Shown here: positions 44,872 through 58,889 of the stretch, piece after piece
Position numbering within the stretch: position 1 is the first letter of the stretch
Layout of the letters: every line of letters starts with the position of its first letter
NCBI GenBank assembly: GCA_946122785.1
Contig: CAMGYJ010000011.1
Coordinates: forward strand, 22,507,007-22,571,006
DNA from: Linum tenue
Lineage: Eukaryota > Streptophyta > Magnoliopsida > Malpighiales > Linaceae
Length of the DNA stretch: 64,000 nucleotides
Reading direction: 5' to 3'
The notes under the pieces: generated by a model
Told to the model about the DNA's origin: nothing
The model's database searches: none
The model's input: only the letters and a program-made list of their open reading frames with translations
Program-made: the position numbers and the translations under genes

Positions 44872-47800
44872 TTAGTTTGTTGATTTAATAATACGGAAGC
44901 TGTCATGAATATGCAGTGTATTTGCGTCCACAAACTGCAGAAAAAGAGAAGAAGAAAAAAAAGGGTGTTAAAAGTGATGAAAATTAGTTAACTTCTTCCA
45001 TGAAATGGCATAGTTAATTTGTTCAATAAAATAGCAATAATGAATCATTTTTTGGTTGGATCAGGTGGAAAAGGAATGCTGGTGAATTGTGTGGCAAAAT
45101 GTTGTAGTAGCTGGCATTGCATACTAACCTCTAAATTGATCTCACTTGTTGTGGCATGAGCTCTGAAGTAGCCATACTCTGCGATCCTTCTCAAGCTCCA
45201 ACTTGGAGGCGGCAACTGATTATAGCTCAAATGGGAAACTTCAAATCACGGGTTTTGGTGCAAAACACCATTAATGAAGCGAGTAGATGGAATGGAACTT
45301 ACAGTGTCTGAGAACTTGTCCAAAGAGAAGCCGGCCATCCCAATGACAGCATGAACTGGTGCAGTGTAATTGTCGTGATCGTAAGTGTCCACACCATCAT
45401 CGTCTTTTGTAGGCATGGCCAGGCAAGCGCCTTGGAAAACAGAGCACATCCTTTCGTAGTTGTGAACATGTCCAAACAGCGCCAGGTCAACCTTGTATTG
45501 CTGCAGCCATGGCTCTAGGGCAGCCACGAATTTGGAGTCTGCGTTGGTTGGGTTGGAAGAGGAGTACATGGGTCGGTGCCTGTCGAATTTTTTTTTTCCA
45601 AATAATCAAGTGGAACGGTTCATTGATGATAATATATTAAAACCATATGTTGGTTTGGATTTGACTCACCCTGCAAAAACCAGCCAAGGCGTTTTGGATC
45701 GATCTACTGAAGCCAAGTCAGTCTTGATCCATTCAAGCTGCAGCAACAATTTTTTGTTGGGGGGCAGTTAAGAAATGGTAATTAGTACAGCACACGTCAT
45801 TATTGGTATGTACCTGTTGGGAACCATCCGACCAGGGATGCTCAGTGGAGATGAGGGTGAAGTGAACGGTTCCTTGTTCAATGGAGTACCATGGTTTGTC
45901 CTTGGCGGAGGTTGGCATTGGGAAGTATGTCTCGTAAGGAACCCCACATTCCCCACCAGAGTCAGGTGTGCCATAAACCGATCCAGTGTTGGTGTAATCC
46001 CTGAAGCCGAGAAATTGATTAGTATAGCAAGTATGCGCAGAGTGAGCAATTAAGGTCGCTCGCGTGGATGGAGCACCTCTCGTGGTTTCCTATGGCGGTC
46101 ATGTAGGGGACCTTGGAGGCGATGGGGCTGATAAGCTGAAGGAAGTAGTCCCATTCAACCAGGAACCCTGTCGCGTAGCTGATGTCTCCGATGTGGAAGA
46201 TGGAATCTATGTCCCCTGAATCCACCTCCTTCATCAAAGCCTCCACCACCGCCAGGGACCCAGGCTGGATGTAGTGCTCTGCACAAGGGTCGCGTGGGGC
46301 TTTCCCCATATCACCGTAGGCGAGGAACCTGACCTCCTCTGACCCACCAGCAGGTGGAGTCTTGAACTTGATTTCGTCGCTCCACCCTGCCGACGCACTG
46401 CCGTATTTGAAGGAGTAGGAGCTGGAGGGCTTCAGACCAGTCATGATTGCGGAGTGGATGTAGCCAGGGTCGTGCCACCCGAAGTCCTTGGCTGGACTTG
46501 GCAGAACAGAGGCTGCACCATCATATTCAAAACCACGTACACCAATTATGATCCTATTAATAGGGGAAAGCGGTAGTGGAAATGAATTAATAAGCATCAA
46601 AACTGCTTACTGCACATATCGTCCCTAGTAAAAATTGTGGCCTCTGATTCTGTTGCTTGCCCGTCCCCATATTGCACTACTTGTGACTCTTCACTTCCAC
46701 TCACCCACGTTACCTTCATCTGCTCGTTGGAATGGAAGGGAACCCAATTAATTAATTAATTAATTGAGTGCCACCATTTGTAACAGGAAAGCCATAAAGA
46801 CTTACCGAGGTTCCTGAAGAATCAATGCTGGAAATGTGGGCGTAGAGAGGCTGGTTTGGGTTGGCGAATTTCAAGGGGCCGGACCTGGCCAGTATACAGG
46901 GCGCATCGAACCCGCCGGTGAAGAAGACAAACTCAACGTCGGTTCTGAAGTTGACCACGTGGAAGGTTATGGTGCCGTTACAGGTGGACACGTCGCACAC
47001 GGGGCCGTTCCATTTTTGGCACTGCTCTTTCTTGCATCCTAGGTAATCCGGATCATGGCTCACCCACTGTCCCTGCACATTTTTTTGTTTGTTGAATATC
47101 CAAAATTAAATTACATTAAATTTCCTCCCCGACCCCAATCACACACAGAATCAACCTTTCTTGTCCCCTGCCCTACAATCCGCTTCAGTCGCATGCCAAA
47201 ATAATTTGCTACACTAATATCAAGTTCAACACAGAATTCTTAACTAATCTAAGTGAAAAATACAATTTATTATCTCACGCGAGAAAATGAAAGTTTCAAA
47301 TTATATAAGTTGTCAATTCAAGCAAGTGGTTTAAGTTGTAGTGATTAGATCGTGATCCGACTTATTTGAGCCTTCTAATATAATTTTTAAATACATATAT
47401 AAACAAATTAATGAATTAAAAATTTAATAACTAAAATGAATTTTATTTTATATTATGTATATTAAAAACTCATCTTCTCCTATTAAAAAAAAAAAAAACA
47501 ATCAACCTAAGCCACATACCTTGAATGTCATTTTCAAAGAGACATAAACCGCATATCCTTGTATTCATATCATACCAGTCAAATATATATTATGGGTCCA
47601 TATGCCCAATTAAATACATATCATATTAGCCCTTTTGGTCACGAAGAGTTTTGAACATTTGGTTTCTTGACATCATCGCAACTAGCTAGTTGATTACATA
47701 TGTCCAAAAAAGTCTACACTCTTCTGGATAAATTGTAAATAAAAGAATGCTGTAGTCTATTTAGTATTTATCATATTCCAACTTTTAATCATCCATATAT

Positions 47801-50286
47801 ATACACAAGCGTACTGTTATATATATATATATATATATATATCTTATTGCTGAACACGCTTGATCATATCTTAGTTAATTCATCCCCAGATTTTTATTCG
47901 AAGCAGTCATGATAAATAATGGTATTTAAATTTTTTCTATTTATTTCTTTAAGTTTTAATGATGACAAATATGAATATAGGATCCATGCATATGATACAT
48001 ACTACTTAATTTCCACTATTTTTATCTCTCCCAAAAAATAATTATTATTATTTACTAATCATTAACTTTATTCGATTTTAACATAATCTATTTGGGAGTG
48101 TTTAATAAGAGTAATTAAGCAGAATGAAAACTTGGCGAAAAATTATTTTGCAGCGATAGAGCGAAATTGACATTATTTATAAGTTTTTCTTTCTTTTATT
48201 TTAATATCAAGTCAATCACAATGTGAAGAAATCAGGTTAACGAAAGAAGGGTCGAGGCCACTGGATAGCGTGTATTAGTTAAACCATTTATAGTTTATGA
48301 AGGAAAGAATAAGAAATTAAAGAAGTGATGATTTAAACTTTAAAGTAGGCAATCGAGATCATGATTGAGTTCAAACATCAGTACTTAACACAAATTATAG
48401 TTTATGAATTAATTAGGTGTTAGGAGGATCCGTTTTCAAATAGTCACACTCACACTCACACATGCTGCATGTTCCATAAATATTTTACACGGAAAAGCTA
48501 TGTTATAGGTGAGGGTTGACGTTAGAAAATTAATTGGCCACGCACTAGCTGTACTCGTTGATCAGTAGGGCCATTGATATAACTGATAAATTATTCACCA
48601 AGCGCAGCGTGGACAATTTGTATATATTTTGTAATAAGAGTGACTTAGTTTTATTTTCAGGTGTTATTTAAGAAATTCGAATTTATAATCTCCATATAGA
48701 AAATAAAAAATGAAATGATAGTATACTATATTAAATCTAAAACTTCTTTTCAGAATTTGTCTAATTGTTGGAATGAAAAATGGGTCATCACAAAGTTATA
48801 TGACATGAGATCTCGAGGTTTAAGAGCAATGGTAGTACAACTAGACCAAATTTTTGTTCGCACAATTTGTTCATTTTTTACAATGAAGAGTACTGGTGCA
48901 GCACTGACACATATATGCAAGAATTTGTGTAATTTTTATGCCCTAATAAACTGAAAAGACAGATAAAAATTAGTTTTCGATGATACAATGTGACCTATAT
49001 ATTCATATAAAGGAAGATACTAATGAGACCTAACGCGTTGAATTGATATGTATATATTAGGTAGTATAGTAGAAATTGGGTACGTAGCAAAGCAAGTGAG
49101 GTGTGGGTTCTCGACTTTTAGTCCATGATCCTGTTTTGCACTTTATTATTTAATACTCTCCTCCAAGTCCAAGCATAAAATGGGTTTAATTTGGAATTTT
49201 ACGAGATGCCCATACGGTAACGGAAGGGAGAATGAAAGGTTGAGAAACCGAAAATGAAAAGGCAACATTAATTAATTCGCTTAGTTATCGTCATTTTCTG
49301 GATATTGTTCATCTCAACCTCCGATAATTTCTGCGTGCAAATATATATATTATATATATGATTCCAGCCGACTCCAACTGTGTAGGTAGAAACTACTGAA
49401 TATGCTTTTGTCTCTTGTTTGAAAAGGGTTGATGTTCTGCAAAATTATTCCTTTTCGTTTTACCGAGGGTAGGCAATGATTTGTAAATTCTTAGTTATTA
49501 TACAAAAGAAATATGGGGCTGGCGGGAGTTGTATCTATGCAACAACTAATTAATTAAGTATGAGTTATATATGCTTCATGTTATCTATCCTCTTTTTTGT
49601 TTCGTTCGAGTTATGTGTATCAATAATTTATAATTTTTTCCACCAAAGACAATTTATTTTTTTTAGAAATATATTATATATAGTATAGATTTGAAAGCAA
49701 TCAGGCATGGTAAAAACAAAAAGAAGTATACGTGTTTGGTTTACCTTAACAGGATAGTGGCAGAGAAGAGGAAGATCAGCAAGGTCTCCCGTCTGAACGT
49801 ACTCGGCTTTCTTCAATGGACAGGCGGACACACTTCAACCACCACCCTTTACCTAGTTAGTTCCACGCTCACGGAGAAAGCAAGCTAGCTACGTGAACAT
49901 ATATCTATCTATCTAACTAACTAATTAATTAATTAATATATACAGCTAGCTTCTTACTCGGAGTCGGAGGGAGATATGATGGCCACCCAATCCAGCTCCG
50001 ACGGCAGCAGAACCCCGCTGACGGTGACCGTGACGTACTCTTCGTCAGCTAGGGCGGAGCTGCCGCTGCTGACTTGGATGCCAAGGTAGGGGTTTAGGTC
50101 GGGGCACTGCCCGAGCGCTCTCCTGTTCAGTACGCGAAAGGGTGAGATTCCGGTGTGGTCGCGGTGCTCCATCATCGAGTAGGCCACCGTGGGATGCAAG
50201 GAATACGCGGAGGAACAAGGGACGGCTACGATGAAGAGGAGGAAGATCGCCAGGCACTGGCAGGAGGAGAATGGTAGCCACTCCAT
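44872..50286 (-). CDS. Purple acid phosphatase (long plant type, PAP1/24/27-like), ten exons, intact
   Basis: Secreted dinuclear-metal phosphoesterase family. Exons on minus: 50286-49958, 49832-49745, 47072-46806, 46719-46611, 46512-46077, 46000-45814, 45737-45670, 45579-45303, 45215-45129, 44934-44872. All junctions are GT-AG, phases agree, and the product is 636 residues. The N-terminus is a signal peptide (CLAIFLLFIVAVPCSSAYS). An Ig/fibronectin-like region with VTWVSGSEE follows. The metallophosphatase has the five metal motifs as YGDMG (about 330), GDISY (about 373), GNHE, FAGHRP and GHVHNYER. The C-terminal exon ends SFRIIKSTN. Members of this subgroup are often named 'probable inactive PAP' because some ligand positions vary; here all five motifs are recognisable, so activity cannot be excluded. 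Intron 2 is 2.7 kb. Confidence 0.93.
47073..49744 (-). other. Large intron 2 of the purple acid phosphatase gene
   Basis: AT-rich. It contains an (AT)n tract at about 47817-47842 and no recognised exon or bounded element. Confidence 0.75.
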
Positions 50287-51840
<1,554 letters not shown>

Positions 51841-52237
51841 TGGCTATTTCGGTGCACTCACTTTTTTGGGTGCACTCAGTGCACCCATTTCTAAAAGTGT
51901 CCATAATACATGAAATTTTGAACTTTAATTAGTACTCTCAATCTAACATGATGATATGACATAGAATCATAACAAATCAATCTATTACCCTAACCCCTTA
52001 ACCTTCAATTTTGAACCCCAATGCAAAATCTCAAACTGTAGACCTAAACCTTAAACCCCTAAATCCTTCAAATTAAAGTAAATCTTAAATAATTTTTTTT
52101 CAAATTCATGGGCTTATTGTTCATAATATCATAAGCAACAATTGATACCATTTTGACATGAATCGCATGTTCAGAATGATGATTATGAGGCGGGTGCGCT
52201 GAGTGTACCCAAAAAAGTGGGTGCGCAGAATACGCCA
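51841..52237. mobile_element. MITE-like foldback element, about 397 bp
   Basis: TIRs of about 45 bp with indels: TGGCTATTTCGGTGCACTCA at the left, and the right end reverse-complements to TGGCGTATTCTGCGCACCCA; both continue with CACTTTTTTGGGT. The left flank is an (AT)n tract, so the target duplication cannot be read. Confidence 0.65.
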
Positions 52238-52544
52238 CCATATATGTATAATCTAACTTGAAAATGGAGGTTTATGACTTTGGTCTCAAACCTTTCCAGA
52301 TCAATCATATCTCTAGCCATCATTATGTTTAAAATTAATTTATGTAATTAATTATCATCAAGGATTGACAATTAAGCTAGCCTAAGTAATCCACTTCTCA
52401 TGAGTGATGATTATTATTTTCTCTTGAGAAAAGAATGAATGAAAGAGGATGGATGACAAAAAAGAGAGAAGAGAGAAGAGTACCACAGAGGAGAGATAAA
52501 AACTCATAAGAGAAAGAGAGACCCACTGAAAAGATAGAGGTAGG

Positions 52545-53830
52545 GATGACAATTTTGCCCATACCCATGGGTATTTTACTATCCAACCTAATTGGGTTGG
52601 GTATGGATTTCAAATAAATGGTAGATGAGTAGAGTTTGATGGATTTGTACCCATACCCATTTACTTGGGTTGGGTTTTTAACACATGGATTTGGGTTTGT
52701 ACCCATGCCCAAAGGCAAATTACAGTTTGGTACCTAAACTTAATAGATATGCAGATTTAGTACCTAAATTTAATTTTTTTTTGCATATAAGTCCTCAAAA
52801 TATCGATGGAAAATTACGTTTTGGTACCTAAAATTTTTTGGTCTTACGTTTTGGTACCTAAACTTTTCATGTTTTACAAATAGGTCCAATTTTTGTTTGT
52901 GTAGTTAAAACACCCTCAAGTAAATGGATATCCATATCCAACCCATACCCATTTACATTATGAAAGCAATATCCATACCTAACCCAAACCCATCTACAAA
53001 CCCCCTGTTGATGCCAAGCTTAGAGCAGCCTGCTTCAATATGTTTAAGGTCCGGAGAGCGCTGATTTCCCAAAGCCTTTAACCACCTCCAGCTCCGTGCG
53101 AATACCTGGAAAAAAGGTCCCACCGGGGGAGTCCTTGTTGGAGCCTCCTCCGACGCTCAAATTAGTAACCTGAAGGGAATAAAATAAATACGATGACGTT
53201 AGACCTGGTTCGGTCCCACGGTCGTAATTGAGCGTCGTCGGCTATTTAATGCCGCCCGGTGGAGACTATCCACGATTCCATGGCTTAGTCCACCAAATTG
53301 AGGGTGTGTTGAGTGTTTAGAGGTAATACGTTTTAGGATATCGGGAGGAGAGATAAAACGTTTTTAGAGGGAGAAAGTAGAGAGAGGGTATTGTGTGTGA
53401 GTTGTGGTGTGTTGAGGGACTTTTGTTGTGTGTGACTTGTAGTTGAATTCCTCGACTTACGTTAACATTCACCAACATTCTCCATTATTCCCCTATACTT
53501 GTTAATATTCTCCTTCATACACCAATATTCCTCACCAATTATTGTATATGGGAAAGTCCAAGTGTGTATCTGTGAGTAGGAGAAAGTGTAAGTATATAAA
53601 GGAGTATGGGTAATGTAAACGAGAAACATTTACGTATATGCATGAATATGTAAGAAAATGAAAGAAAGAGGAGGAATGAAGGAGAAAGTGTAGGAAAGTG
53701 TATGAAAGTGTAGGAAAGTGTAGGAATGTGTATGAAAGTGTTAGAAAGTGTAGGAATGTGAAGGAAAGTGAAGGAAAATAAGATAAACAATAATAATCAT
53801 ATTCTTATGGAATATAATAAGATATAATAT
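52545..53830. repeat. Mixed dispersed repeats and a GTGTAGGAAA minisatellite
   Basis: At 52550-53005 there are repeats rich in CCCATACCC/GGGTTTGGGT, split by a stretch with three TTTGGTACCTAAA words. At 53030-53300 is a GC-richer segment with a CTCCGACGCTCAA word, also seen inverted (TTGAGCGTCGTCGG), with no gene recognised. At 53640-53790 is a short tandem repeat of AAAGTGTAGG/ATGTGTATGA type. No coding sequence is supported. Confidence 0.5.
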
Positions 53831-53831
53831 A

Positions 53832-55500
53832 TTAATTATTTAAAAATAATTTGGGTAGAACATCTCTCATTCTGCTGGCGAGGACCTTGCTGAAAAGCTT
53901 GTTTATGCATCCCATCAAGCTGATCGGGCGCAAATCTTTTGTATCTTCGACAACATCTTTTTTGGGCAACAGGCAGAGGAAAGAATAGGTGGCGCTCTGG
54001 GGGAGGACGCCTGTGATGTGAAATTCGTTGAAAGCGTTTATGATGTCGCTCCTGACCCAAGTCCAGCATCGTTTGAGAAACTCCCAGGTGAACCCATCGG
54101 GCCCTGGTGCCTTACTGCCGTCACTCTCCCAAAGACAAACCCAGATTTCATGTTCGCTGAACTGACAGATGAGGAGCTGACACTCGCTGTTCGATAGGCA
54201 GCGCTCAACATAACGGCAGGGGAAAGGCCGATTTGGAGATTCTTCGAGGAAAAGATTCCTATAATGGTTAACCATACCCACCGCAATATCCTGTTTTCCT
54301 TCGACCAACACTCCATTGATTCTGATGCAATCAATCCTGTTGATCTTCCTCCTGAAGTTGGCCACTCTGTGGAAAAAGTTGTTGTTCTTGTCGCCAAGTT
54401 TGAGCCAGCACTCGCGGGATTTCTGTCTCCAGGATATCTCGAGTAGGTTAAGGAGCCTTCCCAACTCGATCTTGGACAGGTCTCTGGTTGCTCTCGTGGA
54501 ATCATCGAGGGGGTGAGACTCTTCGAGTTTGTCGATATCCAAAATCTTAGCAAATAGCTCGTTGATCTTGACGTTGACATCTCCAAATACTTCCTTATTT
54601 CATAGTTTGATTATGCTCTTGAGGTGGTGAAGGCGCCGCGCCCAGATGAAAATCATCCCCTGACCTTGAATCGGATCCTAGAACAACTGGTTCATCCCCT
54701 CGAAGAATCTGTCATCTTTGAGCCACATGTTCTCGAACCTCCAAGGTCGTTTGAAATGGGAGTGGCCCCCCCCAGTTGAGCATGAGAGGGTTGTGATCGG
54801 ATTTAATTCTCTCGAGAGCAATAAGATAGCAATCTGGGTAGATGGCGTCGAAATCAGCAGATATGAAGGCGCGATCTATACGCGAAAAACACTCGCCGGA
54901 TCCTCCCCTACTCCACGTATAATGGCTGCCACCCAAAGGCATCTCCAAAAGGCCGTTACTATCCACGAAATCATTGAAAGCCGCCATGATGCACACGTCT
55001 CGCCGAGCACCCTTGTAGTCATCATGGGAACGAACCATATTGAAGTCCCCAATAATGCAAGATGGGGAGGTGATCTGCTAGCAAAGATTGTTCAAATCGT
55101 CAAGGAAGGCAAGCTTGTTAGTTCTGTTCTGAGGACCATAAACCACCACCAGAGTCCAATCCTTGTTGGACTTAGTATCGACTACCTCCACCGCGAGGAA
55201 GTACGTGCCCGTCATGATGTTATTGACCCTGAAGTGGTTCTGATCCCAATAAATGGCGATTCCCCCCGCACTGTTGTTTGCATTCTTGGCAGCCACCCAA
55301 CATTTCTGGATCCACTGACGCTTCCAATGGTAGCGATATCCCAATTGTCCCACTTTGTTTCGATCAAACCAACTATTTTAGGTTTACGCCTGTTGATGAT
55401 GTGCTTAATTCTACCCCGCTTGCTGGCCTCGCCGAGAACTCTGACGTTCCACACAATTAAGGAGGCCTCCATTACTCTTCAAAGTAGTTGGAACTTCCCC
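53832..55500 (-). pseudogene. LINE ORF2 fragment: AP endonuclease and N-terminal reverse transcriptase
   Basis: On the minus strand, from 55480: IVWNVRVLGEASKRGRIKHI with IVGLIETKW (endonuclease N-terminus), then GGIAIYWDQNHF and VVVYGPQN, then GGSHYTWSRGGSGECFSRID and SDHNPLML (endonuclease C-terminus). Next come the linker KSRECWLKLGDKNNNFFHRV and the RT start DGSKAPGPDGFTWEFLK and LRPISLMGCINKLFSKVLAS. It breaks off at 53832 before the catalytic YADD. Frames shift at least three times. Plant L1-type element, truncated on the 3' side. Confidence 0.82.
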
Positions 55501-55559
55501 TCCGGTAGATAACACAATTACCGTAAACTTTGATATGCGAGGATTTATAAATTGATGGG

Positions 55560-57350
55560 GAGTTGTCATGAGCTCTACTAGGCTTTCTATAAAATATGCA
55601 AAACTCATGGCATCTAGGTTGGGGTCCACCATTCCCTCTGTTGTTGGTGGTAATCAAAATAGTTTTGTCAAAGGCGGTCCATCACTAATAATATTCTCAT
55701 TGGGCAAGAGGTCATGTGGTATCTAAAAACTAAAGTACAGGGCAGAGATAAGTGGACGGCGCTAAAATTGGATATGGAGAAAGCCTATGATCGGGTAGCT
55801 AAAATGGAAGTTTCTCTTTGCTTTTATGCAGACTTTGGGATTCTGTGACACCTGAATTCGGCGGGTCAGGACTTGCATGACAACAATAAGTTTTTTGATC
55901 CTACTCAATAGAAGTCCTTATGATTATTTCTCACATCAACGTGGTATCCATCTAAACGATCCACTCTCGCCATTACTATTTTCCATCTATTCATAAGCCT
56001 TTTTGGACAAATTAGTTGTGGCCTAAATGAATTCCTCTTTCGATGGGTTGAGAGTGCATCAGAATGCTCTTATTACCCTCACCCTTCCATCTATTCATAA
56101 GTCGTTTGATTCCACGTGTTATAAATTCTTATGGTATTTACCTTTACCCCAAAAAATAAAGTTATTCTGGCGTCTGGTTCGGAGTTTTCTTGTCTGTTTA
56201 TTCTATTTTGCAGGATAAGAAATTGGTGGCGGATAGTACTTGCCCAGTCTGCTTTGATGGTTTCGAAATGATACGTAGTGCATTGTCAGTTCTGTTGTTG
56301 GGTAGTTAGGGAACTATGGTCTATATTAGGGTGGGGTCCCCTTTGGTTGTGATTAACTAATGTCGAGCAAATTCTTTATTTAGCTTCGGTTTACGTCAAC
56401 AATTCGAAGGTCAAGTTGATGCGTGGTGAACTGCCTCTTCACCACTTGAGTTATCGCGAGGACCACCTCATTCGGGTTTTTGGCCGGATCTTCAAGATGA
56501 TTGTTGTGCCCCTGAGAGAATTCTTATATGCTTTAATTGAGCTATGGAGGATACTCTAGGAGAAGGAATTGATTTTGTATGCTTCTCTTCTTCTGAGCTC
56601 TATTCTGTTTGCTATTCGCAAATAGGGCTGGCTATTTGGACCGGGACCGGATGAAAAACCGGAAACCGGACCGTATAACCCGGACCGAGACCGGACCGGG
56701 ACCGGATAGTAAACAATCCAATCCAATCTTTGGGCTTAGATTTGAGGTAAAAAACCGGATAAAGACCGGATAAGAGAGCTCAACACCCAAAACTTAAGGG
56801 TAATTTGCATAAACGGTCACAAACCTTTGCACTTAGTACAAAACTTAACCAACTCCTCACCCTTTTAGGCCTTAGGCCACTCAAATTCCCACAATCTCAA
56901 TATAAAATCAAGACCGAATTGAGACCGGACCGGGTCAAGACCGGACCGGATCAAGACCGGACTGTATCCAATCCAATCTTCGGTCCTTATATTTTCAAAA
57001 AACCCGGACTGGACCGGATCAATTTGGGCCAATTTAACCGGACCGTATAGCCACCCCTATTCGCAAATACTATCCAGGAATGACAAAGTGAACTTTTAGC
57101 TCTTCGTGATGATATTCGATGGTGTTTAACTCACCTTTTCATGTGGTTAATTTTTATGAGAAAGAATGGTTGTGACAAGGGACACGAAGCATGCTTTGGG
57201 AGGTGATCTCTTGGAGGAAGTTCTTAAGCTTTCATTGTCTTTGGGTCATTTTAATTGCTCTTTTACTCCTCGTTAGTTTAACAGGCCAGTCCATTTGGTG
57301 ACGAATCTGTCTCTCATTGATATTTGGAAAAAAGCAAAGTACTATATATG
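55560..57350 (+). pseudogene. LINE fragment, plus strand: RT core, zf-RVT, RNase H-like
   Basis: Plus-strand pieces in order: PSVVGGNQNSFVKG with SITNNILIGQEVMW, ALKLDMEKAYDRV (RT motif A), GIHLNDPLSPLLFSIY, LPLPQKIKLFWRLVRSFL (zf-RVT neighbourhood) and STCPVCFDGFEM. After the MITE, an RNase H-like end has LLALRDDIRWCLTHLF. It is heavily deleted and frameshifted. It starts about 60 bp from the minus-strand LINE fragment, head to head. Confidence 0.7.
56623..57059. mobile_element. hAT MITE, copy 2 (437 bp), perfect 8-bp TSD
   Basis: TTCGCAAA at 56615-56622 and 57060-57067; same termini and interior as 44046-44486. Both copies have landed inside LINE remnants. Confidence 0.93.
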
Positions 57351-57523
57351 GCTCACAGCATGCAAGAGGTAGCTGATGACTCCTTGTCCTAGTGGTCTAT
57401 ATATAGCTGTATCAATTGGAATAAGCAACGACTAAAAGCTAGATTTTGCGGGGAAAAAAAGAGCCAACTCGATTATAGGCAACCCCACGAAGCATAAGCA
57501 TTAAGCATTAAGCAGAGAGTTAG

Positions 57524-58224
57524 TTAATCCGCGTGCTCGTGTTGGCGATGACCACGGCCGCCGTTGAGGTCAAGAGGAGGGGTGTGTCGGTCGAAGGGGA
57601 TCCTAATTTTGGCCAAGGAGCCAGCAGGGACAAGCTTCAGGTTCTCGCAGTTGCATATCTCGATCATGAACCCATCGGGATCGTCAAAGAACATTTGGTC
57701 TATCTTGGTCCCATTCTCTTCCTCTATCGTCCTCTTCAGGTACTCCACATTGAACTCCTTCAGTCTCCTTTCCATAGCTTCCATGTCTTCACACTGTTCA
57801 CAATTTGTAATACTCATTTTAGCTAGCTAGCTAGCTACTAGAATGGTTCCAAGAGGTCCAAACGGACGTAGCTACATACCTGGAAAGAGATGTGGTTATC
57901 CATGGGATCGAGGCCGCGGTCTTTGTCAGGCAACCTATCTTCGTCTGTAGCCTGTACCAAGTGAATCCCAACGCCGTAATTGTAGAGCCACGCTCCATCG
58001 AACTTAAAAGCCTCCGGCCTCTCAATCAACACCATCCCAAGGACTTTGGTGTAGAAATCGAGCGATTTCTGAACATCCCTGCACAGTCGGGATACATGGT
58101 TCAGCGCCATCAGAGGAGGATGAGATCGCGTTTCCTCATCTGATGCCTTCTGCACTTGTATCTCTTGGTCATGTTCGCCGCCGCCGCGCCAATTGCTGCT
58201 ACTTCTCTCCTCTTGCTTCTGCAT
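57524..58224 (-). CDS. Glyoxalase-I-like (VOC superfamily) protein, two exons
   Basis: Exons 58224-57880 and 57793-57524 with a GT-AG intron in phase 0 give 204 residues. The vicinal-oxygen-chelate fold is seen in ALNHVSRLCRDVQKSLDFYT (first beta-alpha module), GVGIHLVQAT, DNHISFQ at the splice junction, then CEDMEAMERRLKEF and FFDDPDGFMIEICNCE. The metal-ligand-type residues His (NHVS), His (GIHLV), His (DNHIS) and Glu (IEICN) are present. It resembles the plant GLYI4/GLYI7 group, annotated as lactoylglutathione-lyase family and not firmly shown to be true glyoxalase I. The N-terminal 38 residues are low in conservation, and MALNHVS offers an alternative start. No transit peptide is obvious. 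The C-terminus is His/Gly/Arg-rich. Confidence 0.92.
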
Positions 58225-58889
58225 GTGGCTGCCTGCTTCGCTTCAGGAGCTAGCCTAAAAACCACCAAAGTTAATTGCTCCTCTCTTCTTGCTTTAATAA
58301 TTTATCAGACTTCACTCTTTGTTGATTTGTTTCAGGAACCCTAGGTAGGCGCTGGCTAGAGGGCTTGCGGTGGCCGTGGGATGTGGTCAGTGGGTTGGTG
58401 ACGCGTGGAGGTAGAGTTGCATGGACAAAGAGTCGTGATTGGGGACGTGGGTCAGTGTTAAGGTGACATCTGCACAATTAATGAGGATATGGTTGTACTT
58501 GTAACTGAGAGGTGGACATTTGGGGGCCAGTTTTGAGACCGTAGTGGCGCAAACGTGGGTATGGTTCCTACTTTCCGTTGCTCTGCCCGAGATGTTATAG
58601 AGTAATATTTTTGGGTTAATACTTTATACTGACTTGAATTATATATTTAAATAATTAATTTTAGATGGTGGTTTTAGAAATCGTTATCCTAATCTCAATT
58701 ATACACTATATAGATTCAATTGGCCGGTTGCGTTGTTAGATTGTCAATTTGGACGGTCGACATCTTTGACTAACGCTGAGCTCCAAATGGATAAAAAAAA
58801 ATTAATTTAAATTAATTTTATATTTTATTTATCTAATAATATAAATATATATAATTAAGTCTAAAATAAAATAAAAATAAAAAACCCTA
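58225..58889. other. Upstream region of the glyoxalase-like gene, no gene
   Basis: Mixed-composition promoter side, then AT-rich DNA from about 58600. No open frame with family resemblance. Confidence 0.5.

Noticed and set aside
54718..55512. 264-codon plus-strand ORF
   Set aside because: It is the complement of the LINE endonuclease region. The minus strand carries the recognised motifs.
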